NCBI GenBank assembly: GCA_016869595.1
Contig: VGDT01000006.1
Span: forward strand, 28,213-92,212
Direction of reading: 5' to 3'
DNA: 64,000 nt
DNA from: Alphaproteobacteria bacterium
GTDB taxonomy: Bacteria > Pseudomonadota > Alphaproteobacteria > Rhizobiales > Beijerinckiaceae
How positions within the stretch are numbered: position 1 is the first letter of the stretch; the number at the start of each line of letters is the position of its first letter. The notes below the pieces were generated by a model. That model saw only the letters and a program-made list of their open reading frames with translations. It was not told where the DNA came from and ran no database searches. Of the stretch, positions 56,006 to 63,895 are shown piece by piece. A program made the translations under genes and the position numbers.

Positions 56006-56707
56006 CTAATCCTGGATGAACTTCTCCATAACCTTGGCCGCCAGCGCCCGTGTGACAGGTCTCCCTTGCGCCAAAGCCTCGTGGTCGAGCGCCGCGACGT
56101 AGGACCGCGCGGCGTCGAGAGACCGCTCCAGCCTCAGCGCCGCGAAAGCCAGCGCGGGCGGCTCGACAATAAGCTGACGGTCCGCAAAAAGCTTCACCAG
56201 CACGGCCCGCATCAATTCTTCGTCTGGCGCGCCGATCTCAACGGCAGGCGCGCGACGCAGACGCGATAAAAGGTCGGGAAGCCGGATATCCTCCGCCGTG
56301 GGCGCCCGGCTCGCGCTCATCAGCAGGAAGGCGCCGCTTTCGTTCACAAAATTCAGGAGATGAAATAGCGCTGTTTCGTCCGCCACCCGATCGACGTCGT
56401 CGATGAGGAGCGCTGGCGGCGCGTGGGCGGCGAGTTGTTCCAGCGTCGGCAAGGCGTCGGGCGCAATGGCGCGCGCGCCGGCGCGCCCCGCCCAAATCGC
56501 GCAGAGGTGGCTTTTGCCCGCGCCTTTCGGCCCGATCAGCGTCAGGACGCGATCAGGCCAATCCGGCCAGCGCTCGATCATTTCGAGCGCCGCGCGGTTG
56601 GATGGGGCGGATAGAAATTCCTCGCGTCCGAAACGTGGCGTCGCAGGCAGATCGAGCGGCAGTTGCCTTCCCGACTCGGACCCTTGCGGGGCGCCGGCCT
56701 TGGTCAT
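56006..56707 (-). CDS. hdaA: DnaA-related regulatory protein HdaA
   Basis: 233 aa, a DnaA-like AAA+ domain without the DNA-binding domain. The N-terminal RQLPLDLP is a clamp-binding motif. Walker A reads GPKGAGKSH and Walker B LLIDDVDRV. Hda proteins act with the DNA clamp to make DnaA hydrolyse ATP and so stop over-initiation. The start overlaps the stop of the upstream permease gene as ATGA. Confidence 0.93.
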   Translation of the reverse strand: MTKAGAPQGSESGRQLPLDLPATPRFGREEFLSAPSNRAALEMIERWPDWPDRVLTLIGPKGAGKSHLCAIWAGRAGARAIAPDALPTLEQLAAHAPPALLIDDVDRVADETALFHLLNFVNESGAFLLMSASRAPTAEDIRLPDLLSRLRRAPAVEIGAPDEELMRAVLVKLFADRQLIVEPPALAFAALRLERSLDAARSYVAALDHEALAQGRPVTRALAAKVMEKFIQD

Positions 56708-57924
56708 GCGCGGTCCGAGATGGGATGCTGATAGAGCGCGCTCGCGCGATAGCGCCGCGCGAGAAAGCGGATGAAGGCCCCGAGCGCCGCCGCGACGGGC
56801 ACGGCGAGGATAAGGCCGGTAAATCCGAACAGCGCGCCGAACGCCAGCAAGGCGAACATGATCCAGACCGGATGCAGGCCGACAGAGGCGCCGACGAGCC
56901 GCGGCGACAGCACATAGCCGTCCATGATCAGTCCGGTCGTGACGATCGCCACCGCCTCGATCGGCAGATGGACATGCGGCCAGCCCTGAACGACCGCGAC
57001 GATGATCGAGAGCACGAAGGCGGTGATGGAGCCCACATAGGGGATGAAGCTCAGGAAGCCCGCGCTGACCCCGATGAGGAAGCCAAAGTTCAGTCCGATC
57101 GCCGAGAGCCCGACCGCATACCAGACGCCAAGGAACAGGCAAACCAGCGATTGCCCGCGCACGAAGCCTGCGAGCGCGCGGTCGATATCGCGTGCGAGCG
57201 AGCGCACGTCATCGCGATGGCGCGGCGGAATCAGATCGTCGATGACGGCGACCATGTGATCCCAATCGACAAGCATATAGAAGGCGACGACCGGCGTGAT
57301 GACGATGAGGGAGATCACGTTGATAAGCGCATAGCCCCGCCACAACAGCGATTTCACGAAATCGCCGAACAATGTCGCGGCCTGGCTCGTGAGATCGCTG
57401 ATATATTTTTGGGCATCAAAGGTGGCGGCGGCGCCGCCGAGCCCAAATTCCTGCAGCCAACCATTGATGGAATCGCTGGTGACGCGCTCGCTCCATTGCG
57501 TGAGCAGCCCGTGCAGAGTCTGCAGATAGCCGGGCAGTGAGGTGATGAAGCCGGCAAGCTGGTGCGAAAGAATCGGGACCAGAACGACGGCCGCGGTTCC
57601 GACGACGAAAAGAAAGACGACGAGCAAAAGCCCGGCGGCGCCGAGCCGCGACAGGCCGAGTCGCTGCAGCCGGTCGGCTACAGGGTCAAGCAGATAGCCA
57701 AGCGCGGTTCCGGCGACAAAGGGCGCGAGCACCGGGCTTAGAAAATACAGCGCAAGGCCCAACGCCAGAAGCGTCAGGCCCCAGAGCGTAAGCTGCCTTT
57801 CAGGACTCAGCCCCGCCCATTGCAACTGCCGCATTTCGGCGTCGGCGTCGACTTGGACAGGCTGGAGTGGGGCGGTCGTCGGCAACGCGCTGTCGGCGCG
57901 GAGCGACGGTTTTCTCTGCGACAT
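56704..57924 (-). CDS. AI-2E transporter family membrane protein
   Basis: 406 aa, about eight membrane helices. Family matches are LAPFVAGTALGYLLDPVADRLQRLGLSR, the central extramembrane region (SLPGYLQTLHGLLTQ) and PYVGSITAFVLSIIVAVVQG. The family includes TqsA/PerM, with proposed roles in signal export or Na/H exchange; the name does not prove AI-2 transport. In Alphaproteobacteria it usually precedes hdaA, as here. Confidence 0.9.
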   Translation of the reverse strand: MSQRKPSLRADSALPTTAPLQPVQVDADAEMRQLQWAGLSPERQLTLWGLTLLALGLALYFLSPVLAPFVAGTALGYLLDPVADRLQRLGLSRLGAAGLLLVVFLFVVGTAAVVLVPILSHQLAGFITSLPGYLQTLHGLLTQWSERVTSDSINGWLQEFGLGGAAATFDAQKYISDLTSQAATLFGDFVKSLLWRGYALINVISLIVITPVVAFYMLVDWDHMVAVIDDLIPPRHRDDVRSLARDIDRALAGFVRGQSLVCLFLGVWYAVGLSAIGLNFGFLIGVSAGFLSFIPYVGSITAFVLSIIVAVVQGWPHVHLPIEAVAIVTTGLIMDGYVLSPRLVGASVGLHPVWIMFALLAFGALFGFTGLILAVPVAAALGAFIRFLARRYRASALYQHPISDRA

Positions 57925-57925
57925 G

Positions 57926-58474
57926 TCACAGCCTCATATGCTGGACCCAGAGCCACAGATAGACGCAGGCGGAAGCGACGGTCAATGCGGCGACAAGGGC
58001 GACCAGCGTCACATTTAATATCGGAATGTGAACGCCATATGCCTGGGCGGCCAGGATCACGCCCACGAGCGCGAGTTGCGCCGCAGTGGTCGCTTTAGAG
58101 GAAAAGTGCGGATGCACCTCCATCGGCAGGCCCATCAGCCAGGCGAGCGACACCGCGCCTGTGATCATGGCATCGCGAAAAACCACCATAATTGTGAGCC
58201 ACGCCGGCAGCACGTCGACAATGGCGAGCGTAATGTACATCGAGACGATCAGCGCCTTGTCGGCGATAGGATCGAGAATCGCGCCGAGCTCCGACTGGAG
58301 GCTGAAGGTCCGGGCCAGCCAGCCGTCGAGCGCATCCGACAGGCCCGCGACGGCGAAAAGCACGAAGGCCGCGCTCCATTGGCGCTCAACGATCAAGATG
58401 ATCGTTGCGGGCGTCAGGACGAGACGGCCGATGGTGATGAAATTTGGAAGCGAAGCGAACCAATTGTTAGTCAT
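57926..58474 (-). CDS. CDP-alcohol phosphatidyltransferase
   Basis: 182 aa, about six membrane helices. The active-site motif is complete: SDALDGWLAR, then ELGAILDPIADKAL (D-G-x2-A-R-x8-G-x3-D-x3-D). The size and N-terminus (LPNFITIGRLVLTPATII) resemble phosphatidylglycerophosphate synthase PgsA, but a cardiolipin or other head-group role is possible. It is the first gene of the run leading to hdaA and ppk1; its stop and the next ATG are one base apart. Confidence 0.92.
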   Translation of the reverse strand: MTNNWFASLPNFITIGRLVLTPATIILIVERQWSAAFVLFAVAGLSDALDGWLARTFSLQSELGAILDPIADKALIVSMYITLAIVDVLPAWLTIMVVFRDAMITGAVSLAWLMGLPMEVHPHFSSKATTAAQLALVGVILAAQAYGVHIPILNVTLVALVAALTVASACVYLWLWVQHMRL

Positions 58475-58505
58475 GATGCATTATTTGGCGTAGGCGCGGC
58501 AGTTT

Positions 58506-59297
58506 TCACCGCTCGCGCCTCACTCGCCAGTGAGAAACAAGCGCGGCGAGTCCGAGCGCTACGGCGACGAGCGCAAGAAGCAAAGTCGAAATTGCGTTAA
58601 TTTGCGGTGAGACTCCCAAACGCACCTGAGAATAGATGCGCATCGGCAGCGTCGTCGCGCCGGGACCAGTCGCAAAACTCGCGATGATGAGATCGTCGAG
58701 AGAGAGGGTGAACGCCAAAAGATAGGCGGTGATGACCGCTGGCGCGATCTGCGGGAGCGCGACGCGCACGAAGGCTTCAGGCGGCGTTGCGCCGAGATCC
58801 ATCGCCGCTTCTTCGAGCGCCGGATCGCAATCGCGCATCGCCGCGAGAATGGCGACTGTGGTAAAACACATTGTCAGCGTGACATGGCCGATAACGAGCG
58901 TGACGAACCCTCGACCGACGCCGAGCGCCACGAAACAGGTGAGCAGCGCAAGTCCGAGCACCACTTCCGGCAAAACGAGCGGCGCATGCACAGCGCCGAA
59001 AAACAGCATGCGTGTGCGAAAGCCGCCGAAACGCGCCAGCGCTATGGCGGCGAAAAGGCCAAGAAGAGTCGCGATCGCCGCCGACGTCAGCGCGGCGGCG
59101 AGGCTGATTTTGGCCGAGTGCAGCAGCTGTTCATTTTCGAGAAGCGCCGCATACCATTTCGTCGAAAATCCGCCCCAAACCGAAACGAGACGCGACGTAT
59201 TGAAGCTCATGACCGCCAGAATGACGATCGGCGCGTAAAGAAAGACGAAGCCGACAATGAGAGTCGCGCGGCGCGCCCATGAGCTTGCTGCGCTCAT
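58506..59297 (-). CDS. potI: Polyamine-type ABC transporter permease (PotI-like)
   Basis: 263 aa, six membrane helices, with the coupling loop EEAAMDLGATPPEAFVRVALP. It best resembles spermidine/putrescine permease PotI/PotC (LSLDDLIIASFATGPGATTLPMRIYSQVRLGV). The start overlaps the upstream permease stop as ATGA. No substrate-binding protein gene is adjacent, so the ligand is uncertain. Confidence 0.88.
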   Translation of the reverse strand: MSAASSWARRATLIVGFVFLYAPIVILAVMSFNTSRLVSVWGGFSTKWYAALLENEQLLHSAKISLAAALTSAAIATLLGLFAAIALARFGGFRTRMLFFGAVHAPLVLPEVVLGLALLTCFVALGVGRGFVTLVIGHVTLTMCFTTVAILAAMRDCDPALEEAAMDLGATPPEAFVRVALPQIAPAVITAYLLAFTLSLDDLIIASFATGPGATTLPMRIYSQVRLGVSPQINAISTLLLALVAVALGLAALVSHWRVRRER

Positions 59298-60208
59298 TGC
59301 GCACGCTCCCCTTCCCTAAGCCGCGCGCGTTCCCAGAGCAGCAGCGGAATCATCAGCAGGGCGACGAGCGCGATCGCCGCGGCGGACGCCGCCGGCCAGT
59401 CGTGATTGGAGAAGAAATCATTCCACAAAGTCCGGCCGATCATCAGCGTCTCGGAGCCGCCGAGAAGGTCGGGAATAACGAATTCGCCGACGGCGGGAAT
59501 GAAAACGAGTAGCGCGCCTGCGATGACGCCTTCTCGCGAAAGCGGCAACGTCACGCGCAAAAATACTTGGGCGGGCGAGGCGCCGAGGTCCGCCGCAGCC
59601 TCGCGAAGGCTCGGGTCTTGACGCTCAAGCGCCGCATAGAGCGGCAACAGCATGAAGGGCAGATAGGAATAAACGATGCCGACGACGACAGCGCCCGGCG
59701 TCGCGAACATCTGTAGCGGCGCGGAAATGACGCCGAGCGCGATTAGCGCATTGTTGATCAGCCCTTCGTCTTTCAGCAGCGCGATCCAGGCGTAGACGCG
59801 GATGAGAAAGCTCGTCCAGAAAGGAGCGGCGGCGAGGCCGATGAGAATTGGACGCATTCGCTCGGGCGCGCGCGCCATGGCGAGAGCGAAGGGATAGGCG
59901 ACGATCAGCGTGATCAGCGTCGAAACCGCGGCGATGGTGAGCGAAGAGAGATAGGATTCGACATATAGCGTGTCGCTGATGAGCGCCCGATAGGAGTCGA
60001 GCGTAAAGTTTTGCGCTTTAGACCAGATGTCGGCGAGACTGTCGGAAAATTCGAAAATCGGACGATAGGGCGGGCGCGCCAGCGCCGACTGCGAAACGGA
60101 AATCTTGGCGACGAGTAGCATCGGCGCAAGAAAAAAGGCGCCGATCCATAAATACGGCGCCGCGATCACCAGCCGTTCGCCTAATGAGAGCCTGCGCCGC
60201 GCGCTCAT
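59294..60208 (-). CDS. potH: Polyamine-type ABC transporter permease (PotH-like)
   Basis: 304 aa, six membrane helices; coupling loop REAAADLGASPAQVFLRVTLP and the C-terminal PotH/PotB-like VGEFVIPDLLGGSETLMIGRTLWNDF. It pairs with the PotI-like permease. It is separated from the ATPase gene upstream by a 163-base gap filled with a palindromic repeat. Confidence 0.88.
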   Translation of the reverse strand: MSARRRLSLGERLVIAAPYLWIGAFFLAPMLLVAKISVSQSALARPPYRPIFEFSDSLADIWSKAQNFTLDSYRALISDTLYVESYLSSLTIAAVSTLITLIVAYPFALAMARAPERMRPILIGLAAAPFWTSFLIRVYAWIALLKDEGLINNALIALGVISAPLQMFATPGAVVVGIVYSYLPFMLLPLYAALERQDPSLREAAADLGASPAQVFLRVTLPLSREGVIAGALLVFIPAVGEFVIPDLLGGSETLMIGRTLWNDFFSNHDWPAASAAAIALVALLMIPLLLWERARLREGERAQ

Positions 60209-60243
60209 CTAACCGCCCTCGCCGCGCGCGGCATACAGAACGC

Positions 60244-60365
60244 CCTCATCCTGAGGAGCGCCTGAAAGGCGCATCTCGAAGGACGAGGGCGCCGCGGCCG
60301 CCGGTCGTGCGATCGGATTTCCTCGCCCTTCGAGACGGCCTCTTCGAGGCCTCCTCAGGATGAGG
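60244..60365. repeat. Long palindromic repeat (CCTCATCCTGAGG family)
   Basis: Outer arms CCTCATCCTGAGGAG and CTCCTCAGGATGAGG are a perfect 15-base inverted repeat. Inner arms are CTCGAAGGACGAGGGCG and CTCGCCCTTCGAG. It separates the ATPase gene from the permease genes of one transporter and could terminate, attenuate or stabilise that transcript. Confidence 0.88.
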
Positions 60366-60371
60366 AAATCC

Positions 60372-61460
60372 TTATTGCGCCGCGCGCTCATTTCTTCCCT
60401 CATCGCCTGGCTCCTCCGCGAGAAGCGCGCCGGCGTCCGGCGGAAAGCTAAGTCTAACGGGATCGCCAATTGCGTGGCGCTCGCCGTAACCAGCCGCCGC
60501 GCGCAAGACGACATTTTCCGCAACGCGCACCCGCAGCAGCGTCGTTTCACCTCGAAAGACGAAATTTTCCACCAGGCCCGCAATCCCTTCTCCTTCGCGC
60601 GCAACGCCGATGCGTTCCGGCCGCACGCTGAGCGTCGCCCGCGCGCCATCAGGCAAATCGCAGGGTTCGCAGGGGATTCGTCCAAATTCGGCGACAAGCG
60701 CCGCGGCGCCGCCGTTGCGTTCTAAGCGCCCTTCGATGAAATTCGTTTCGCCGACGAAGCCGGCCACGAAGCGCGTCGCTGGCTTGTCGTAAATTTCCAT
60801 TGGCCCCGCGACCTGCTCCACCCTGCCCGCCCGCATCACCGCGATGCGATCGGCGAGCGCCAGCGCCTCGTCCTGATCATGGGTGACAATGACGAAGCTC
60901 GTTTGCATCAGCCGCTGAATTTCCTTCAACTGAAATTGAGTCTCTTCACGCAGCTTGCGATCAAGGGCGCCGAGCGGTTCGTCGAGCAGCAACATTTTAG
61001 GGCGCGGCGCGAGCGCGCGTGCAAGCGCAACGCGCTGCTTCTGTCCGCCCGATAGTTCATCAATTCTACGATGGCCGAAATTGGAAAGCTGAGTCATCGC
61101 GAGCAATTCGCTCACGCGCGCCTCGATGGCGTCTCGCGTCTCGCCCTTACGCCGCAAGCCGAAGGCGATGTTCTCGAAAACATTGAGATGAGGAAACAGC
61201 GCATAGGACTGGAACATCATATTTACTGGACGCCGATACGGCGGCACGCCGGAAAGATCGAGGCCGTTTAGCGCGATTGTTCCTGAATCCGGCGACTCGA
61301 AACCCGCGATGCAGCGCATCAGCGTGGTTTTGCCGCAGCCGGAAGGTCCGAGCAGCGCGAAGAATTCGCCGGCGCCGACATGAAGCGACACGTCTTCGAG
61401 CGCGACGACTGCGCCGAATTTTTTACTGACATTCGTAATTGAAAGCAGCGGCGCGTTCAC
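60372..61460 (-). CDS. potA: Polyamine-type ABC transporter ATPase (PotA/PotG-like)
   Basis: 362 aa from GTG 61460. Walker A GPSGCGKTT, Q-loop MFQSYALFPHL, signature LSGGQKQR, Walker B LLLDEPLGALD, and a TOBE domain from about residue 285 (FIEGRLERNGG, TLSVRPERIGV). The GTG start overlaps the stop of the methyltransferase gene; the frame continues upstream within that gene without family support. It powers the PotH/PotI-like pore. Confidence 0.9.
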   Translation of the reverse strand: MNAPLLSITNVSKKFGAVVALEDVSLHVGAGEFFALLGPSGCGKTTLMRCIAGFESPDSGTIALNGLDLSGVPPYRRPVNMMFQSYALFPHLNVFENIAFGLRRKGETRDAIEARVSELLAMTQLSNFGHRRIDELSGGQKQRVALARALAPRPKMLLLDEPLGALDRKLREETQFQLKEIQRLMQTSFVIVTHDQDEALALADRIAVMRAGRVEQVAGPMEIYDKPATRFVAGFVGETNFIEGRLERNGGAAALVAEFGRIPCEPCDLPDGARATLSVRPERIGVAREGEGIAGLVENFVFRGETTLLRVRVAENVVLRAAAGYGERHAIGDPVRLSFPPDAGALLAEEPGDEGRNERAAQ

Positions 61461-62299
61461 GCGCCGGTCTCGCCACGACGAAACTCGGCGCGCCAGTGGC
61501 GAGGAAAATCGCCGCTTGCGGGAATATCCTCCAGCGAAACAAGCCGAAGGCCGTCGACGGCGAAGGACTCGATGTCCTTTCTCGTGAGCGGCCATGGCGG
61601 GCCGCCAAGCGCCTCTCCCTCGTCGCGAGCGCGCGAAATAATGAGCAGCGTTCCGCCCGACGCCACAAAGGACGCGAGCGCACGCGCGGCGTCAGGAAAA
61701 AGTGCTTCCGGCAGCGCCTGCAAAGTATAAAGCTCGTGCACGAGATCGAAGGCGCCGCGCCATTCCTTGGGCGCGTTGAAAAGATCGGCGACTTGATAAT
61801 CGACTTCGCTCTTAGGAAAGCGCTCGCGCGCCCATTGCGCCGCGCGCTCAACGAGGTCGAAGGCGACGACGCGCGCGCCAGCGCGCGCCAGCGCCTCGGC
61901 GTTGTCGCCAAGACCGCAGCCGACGTCGAGCGCGCGAAGCCCGACGATCGAATGAGTGGCGAGCCACTCTTCGAGAAGAGGACGCGGCTCGAGGTATGCC
62001 CAGGGCACGCCGGCCGGATCGCCCTCAGCGAGCGTGTAGACAGTTTCGAACCATTCGCGGCGCTTGGGATCAGCCTCGATCCCTCCAGGGCGCTTATGCG
62101 GATCGACGGCGTCGAGCTTTTCGCGCGCCCGGGCGCGGCGCGCGGCGAAATCTTCGCCACGCTGCGAAAAAGCGGAACCCGGTTTTTCGCGCAAAGCGCA
62201 CTCTAAGCTTTTGGAATCGATCACGTCATCTGCATTTGGGATATCACGCCCAAATGCAGCGTGATCTATGATTTCGGTTCGCGCGCCTTCTCTTCCCAT
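61457..62299 (-). CDS. SAM-dependent methyltransferase with repeat-encoded N-terminus
   Basis: Up to 280 aa. Class I methyltransferase core from about residue 115: LRALDVGCGLGDNAEALA (SAM loop), VVAFDLVERAAQWARERFP and FDLVHELYTLQALP. Before it lies a conserved KLDAVDPHKRPGGIEADPKR segment. Residues about 11-47 are translated from a full copy of repeat A. After the repeat there is no ATG or GTG start before the conserved region, so translation must begin in or before the repeat: ATG 62299, or TTG 62194 inside it. Substrate unknown. The stop overlaps the ATPase start. Confidence 0.85.
   Translation of the reverse strand: MGREGARTEIIDHAAFGRDIPNADDVIDSKSLECALREKPGSAFSQRGEDFAARRARAREKLDAVDPHKRPGGIEADPKRREWFETVYTLAEGDPAGVPWAYLEPRPLLEEWLATHSIVGLRALDVGCGLGDNAEALARAGARVVAFDLVERAAQWARERFPKSEVDYQVADLFNAPKEWRGAFDLVHELYTLQALPEALFPDAARALASFVASGGTLLIISRARDEGEALGGPPWPLTRKDIESFAVDGLRLVSLEDIPASGDFPRHWRAEFRRGETGA
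62158..62268 (-). repeat. Interspersed repeat A, full copy 4
   Basis: Full copy, oriented as copy 3. It contains the hairpin (CGCTGCATTTGGGCG with its near-complement), GTGATCGATTCCAAAAGC, GAGTGCGCTTTGCGCG and CCGGGTTCCGCTTTTTCGCAG. Its edge supplies the stop codon of holC (TAG at 62266-62268) and it is read through in frame into the methyltransferase, as NADDVIDSKSLECALREKP. Confidence 0.9.
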
Positions 62300-62745
62300 C
62301 CGCCGCTCTCGCTCTGCTGGTGATAGACGAGGCTATAGCCCAGGTCGCGCAGTTCTTTCCATTGCGCGCGCGCGTCGGCAAGTTCGGCCTCGTCGCGACC
62401 GTCGAAAATGAGGGCGGCCCGCTCACGCGGCGCGCCTGCGCCGGCAAGCGCCCGAGCGATGCGCGCGCCCTCGATGAAGAAGCGCACTTCGGCGTCGTTT
62501 GGATTGTCATCTTCGCGCGAGAGATAAATCGGCTGCGTTTCCTGAGCGCCATCCGTTTTCGTCCCATGCGGGAGAAAGCTCTCCGGACGGTACGACCAGA
62601 GATCGGCATCGAGTTTCGCGAGCCGCGCTTCGCTTGTCGCCTGCACGATCGCGCGCCAGCCGCGCGCACGAGTACGCTCTAGGAGCGTCGGCAGCGTCTG
62701 CTCAACGGTTGCGCGGGTCAAATGATAGAAGGCGATCTCAAGCAT
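62266..62745 (-). CDS. holC: DNA polymerase III subunit chi
   Basis: 159 aa from ATG 62745 (the frame runs further to 62802). HolC features: EIAFYHLTRATVEQTLPTLLERTRARGWRAIVQ, LDADLWSYRPESFLPHGTKTDG, QPIYLS and AALIFDGRDEAELADARAQWKELRDLGYSLVYHQQ. It links the clamp loader to SSB. Its stop codon is inside the edge of repeat A, so the last few residues may be altered. Confidence 0.92.
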   Translation of the reverse strand: MLEIAFYHLTRATVEQTLPTLLERTRARGWRAIVQATSEARLAKLDADLWSYRPESFLPHGTKTDGAQETQPIYLSREDDNPNDAEVRFFIEGARIARALAGAGAPRERAALIFDGRDEAELADARAQWKELRDLGYSLVYHQQSESGGWEEKAREPKS

Positions 62746-62821
62746 GGCGTTGGCTGGATATTGGGCCTTATCGCCTATGTCGAAACTCTTCACCCCGCGC
62801 AAGTTTGAATGCCGTGGCGCC

Positions 62822-63133
62822 TTAAGTCTCGCCGGGCGTCCAGGAGGGCGGATCGCTCGCCGGAAAGGATTCGACCCCCGCCTGGTAAACGTCGTCTTTC
62901 GGCGCCTCCCAGACCACGCTGATGGTCAAAGCGTTTCTGATTTTCGTTGGCGAAGCGGCCGTTGAAGCGGCATATTCCGCTTCCATCCATTCAGCCGCCG
63001 AGGCGACGGAGCCCTTCAACACGACTTCGTCGCCTTCGATCTCGATGGAGATCGACTTGGGATCCGCCACGCCGCTCTTATCCAGCGCCTCGCGGACGGC
63101 GGCGCGAAGCGCCACTGCGTCCATACCCGTCAT
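62822..63133 (-). CDS. BON-domain-like small protein
   Basis: 103 aa, or 100 from the second ATG (63124). The sequence ALRAAVREALDKSGVADPKSISIEIEGDEVVLKGSVASAAEW resembles a BON domain (a short alpha/beta fold that binds phospholipid or other ligands). No signal peptide. The C-terminus is Pro/Ser-rich (ESFPASDPPSWTPGE), a tail seen in many Hyphomicrobiales BON proteins. Function unknown. Confidence 0.78.
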   Translation of the reverse strand: MTGMDAVALRAAVREALDKSGVADPKSISIEIEGDEVVLKGSVASAAEWMEAEYAASTAASPTKIRNALTISVVWEAPKDDVYQAGVESFPASDPPSWTPGET

Positions 63134-63187
63134 TGTAGCCTCGGCTAAAAGCGCCGCGGCGAGAAGGCCGCGGCGCTCGCTTTCAGC

Positions 63188-63583
63188 TCACATATGGGCT
63201 GTCGTCACCGAATGTTCCATGGGTTGCGCAAAGCCGATGGCGAGCAGGACGAGCGCGACGGCCGCGTGCAGCCATTGATCGGCGGCGTTCATCGCAATCA
63301 GTCCGCCGAGCTCAACGACGTTCGGCGCAACAAAACCGAGAATAGCCACCGCCGCGTAAACGATAGCCAGCACGCGAATCATTACGACGGGGACCCCGAA
63401 ATAGGGGCTGAGGAGCAGAAGCGCGCCGGTGATGAGGTGCACGAAGTTATGCGCCGCATTCACGTGAAAGTAGCCGCCGTCATATATGAGAGGATTGGGG
63501 ATGAATCCGAGCAGGCCGACCGCCACGAAGATAACGCCCAGAATGGTCGCTATAAAGTTGGCGTTCCAGTGAGACTCAATCAT
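63188..63583 (-). CDS. DUF4383-like membrane protein
   Basis: 131 aa with four membrane helices. HVNAAHNFVHLITGALLLL with its two His, the Tyr/Phe-rich loop before it (GGYFHVN) and NAADQWLHAAVALVLLAIG are typical of DUF4383 proteins. Function unknown. Same strand as the BON-like gene, 54 bases upstream of it. Confidence 0.8.
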   Translation of the reverse strand: MIESHWNANFIATILGVIFVAVGLLGFIPNPLIYDGGYFHVNAAHNFVHLITGALLLLSPYFGVPVVMIRVLAIVYAAVAILGFVAPNVVELGGLIAMNAADQWLHAAVALVLLAIGFAQPMEHSVTTAHM

Positions 63584-63895
63584 GATGCTTTCCTTTCAGT
63601 CCAGGACGAACTGCGTTGAGCATCAGATTGTGCGGCGCTAGAGCATTTTCCAATAAAAAATTGGAAAGAAAACGTGAATGTGCGAGATATGCAAAGCTTT
63701 AGGACGTTTGATAGCAAGATGTCATGAATTGATAGGCTATAGATAAACAACATACAACTATACTTACGCTTCGATGCGCCATTAATCGACATCCGAGCTT
63801 ATGCTCTGCACCTTGGGCGCGGCGCGAAAAACGGCGGCGCCTATGCTTGGCGCCGCCTACATATCAACCGCTCAGAGTCCGTTTGAGAATGTCGT
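63584..63895. other. AT-rich intergenic region
   Basis: 312 bases without a supportable gene. It contains a hairpin TTTCCAAT/ATTGGAAA near 63646-63666 with the GAGCATTTTCC motif seen in Hyphomicrobiales repeats, an AT-rich patch (63665-63775) and a GC hairpin at 63833-63857. The upstream region of the DUF4383-like gene lies here. Confidence 0.65.
63827..63857 (-). terminator. Candidate terminator, minus strand
   Basis: Perfect arms GGCGGCGCC and GGCGCCGCC around a seven-base loop. Read on the minus strand the stem is followed by GTTTTT. It would stop transcription coming out of the transposase gene. Confidence 0.7.

Noticed and set aside
63580..63792. Open frame of 70 codons, minus strand
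   Set aside because: AT-rich intergenic DNA with atypical composition and no recognisable domain.
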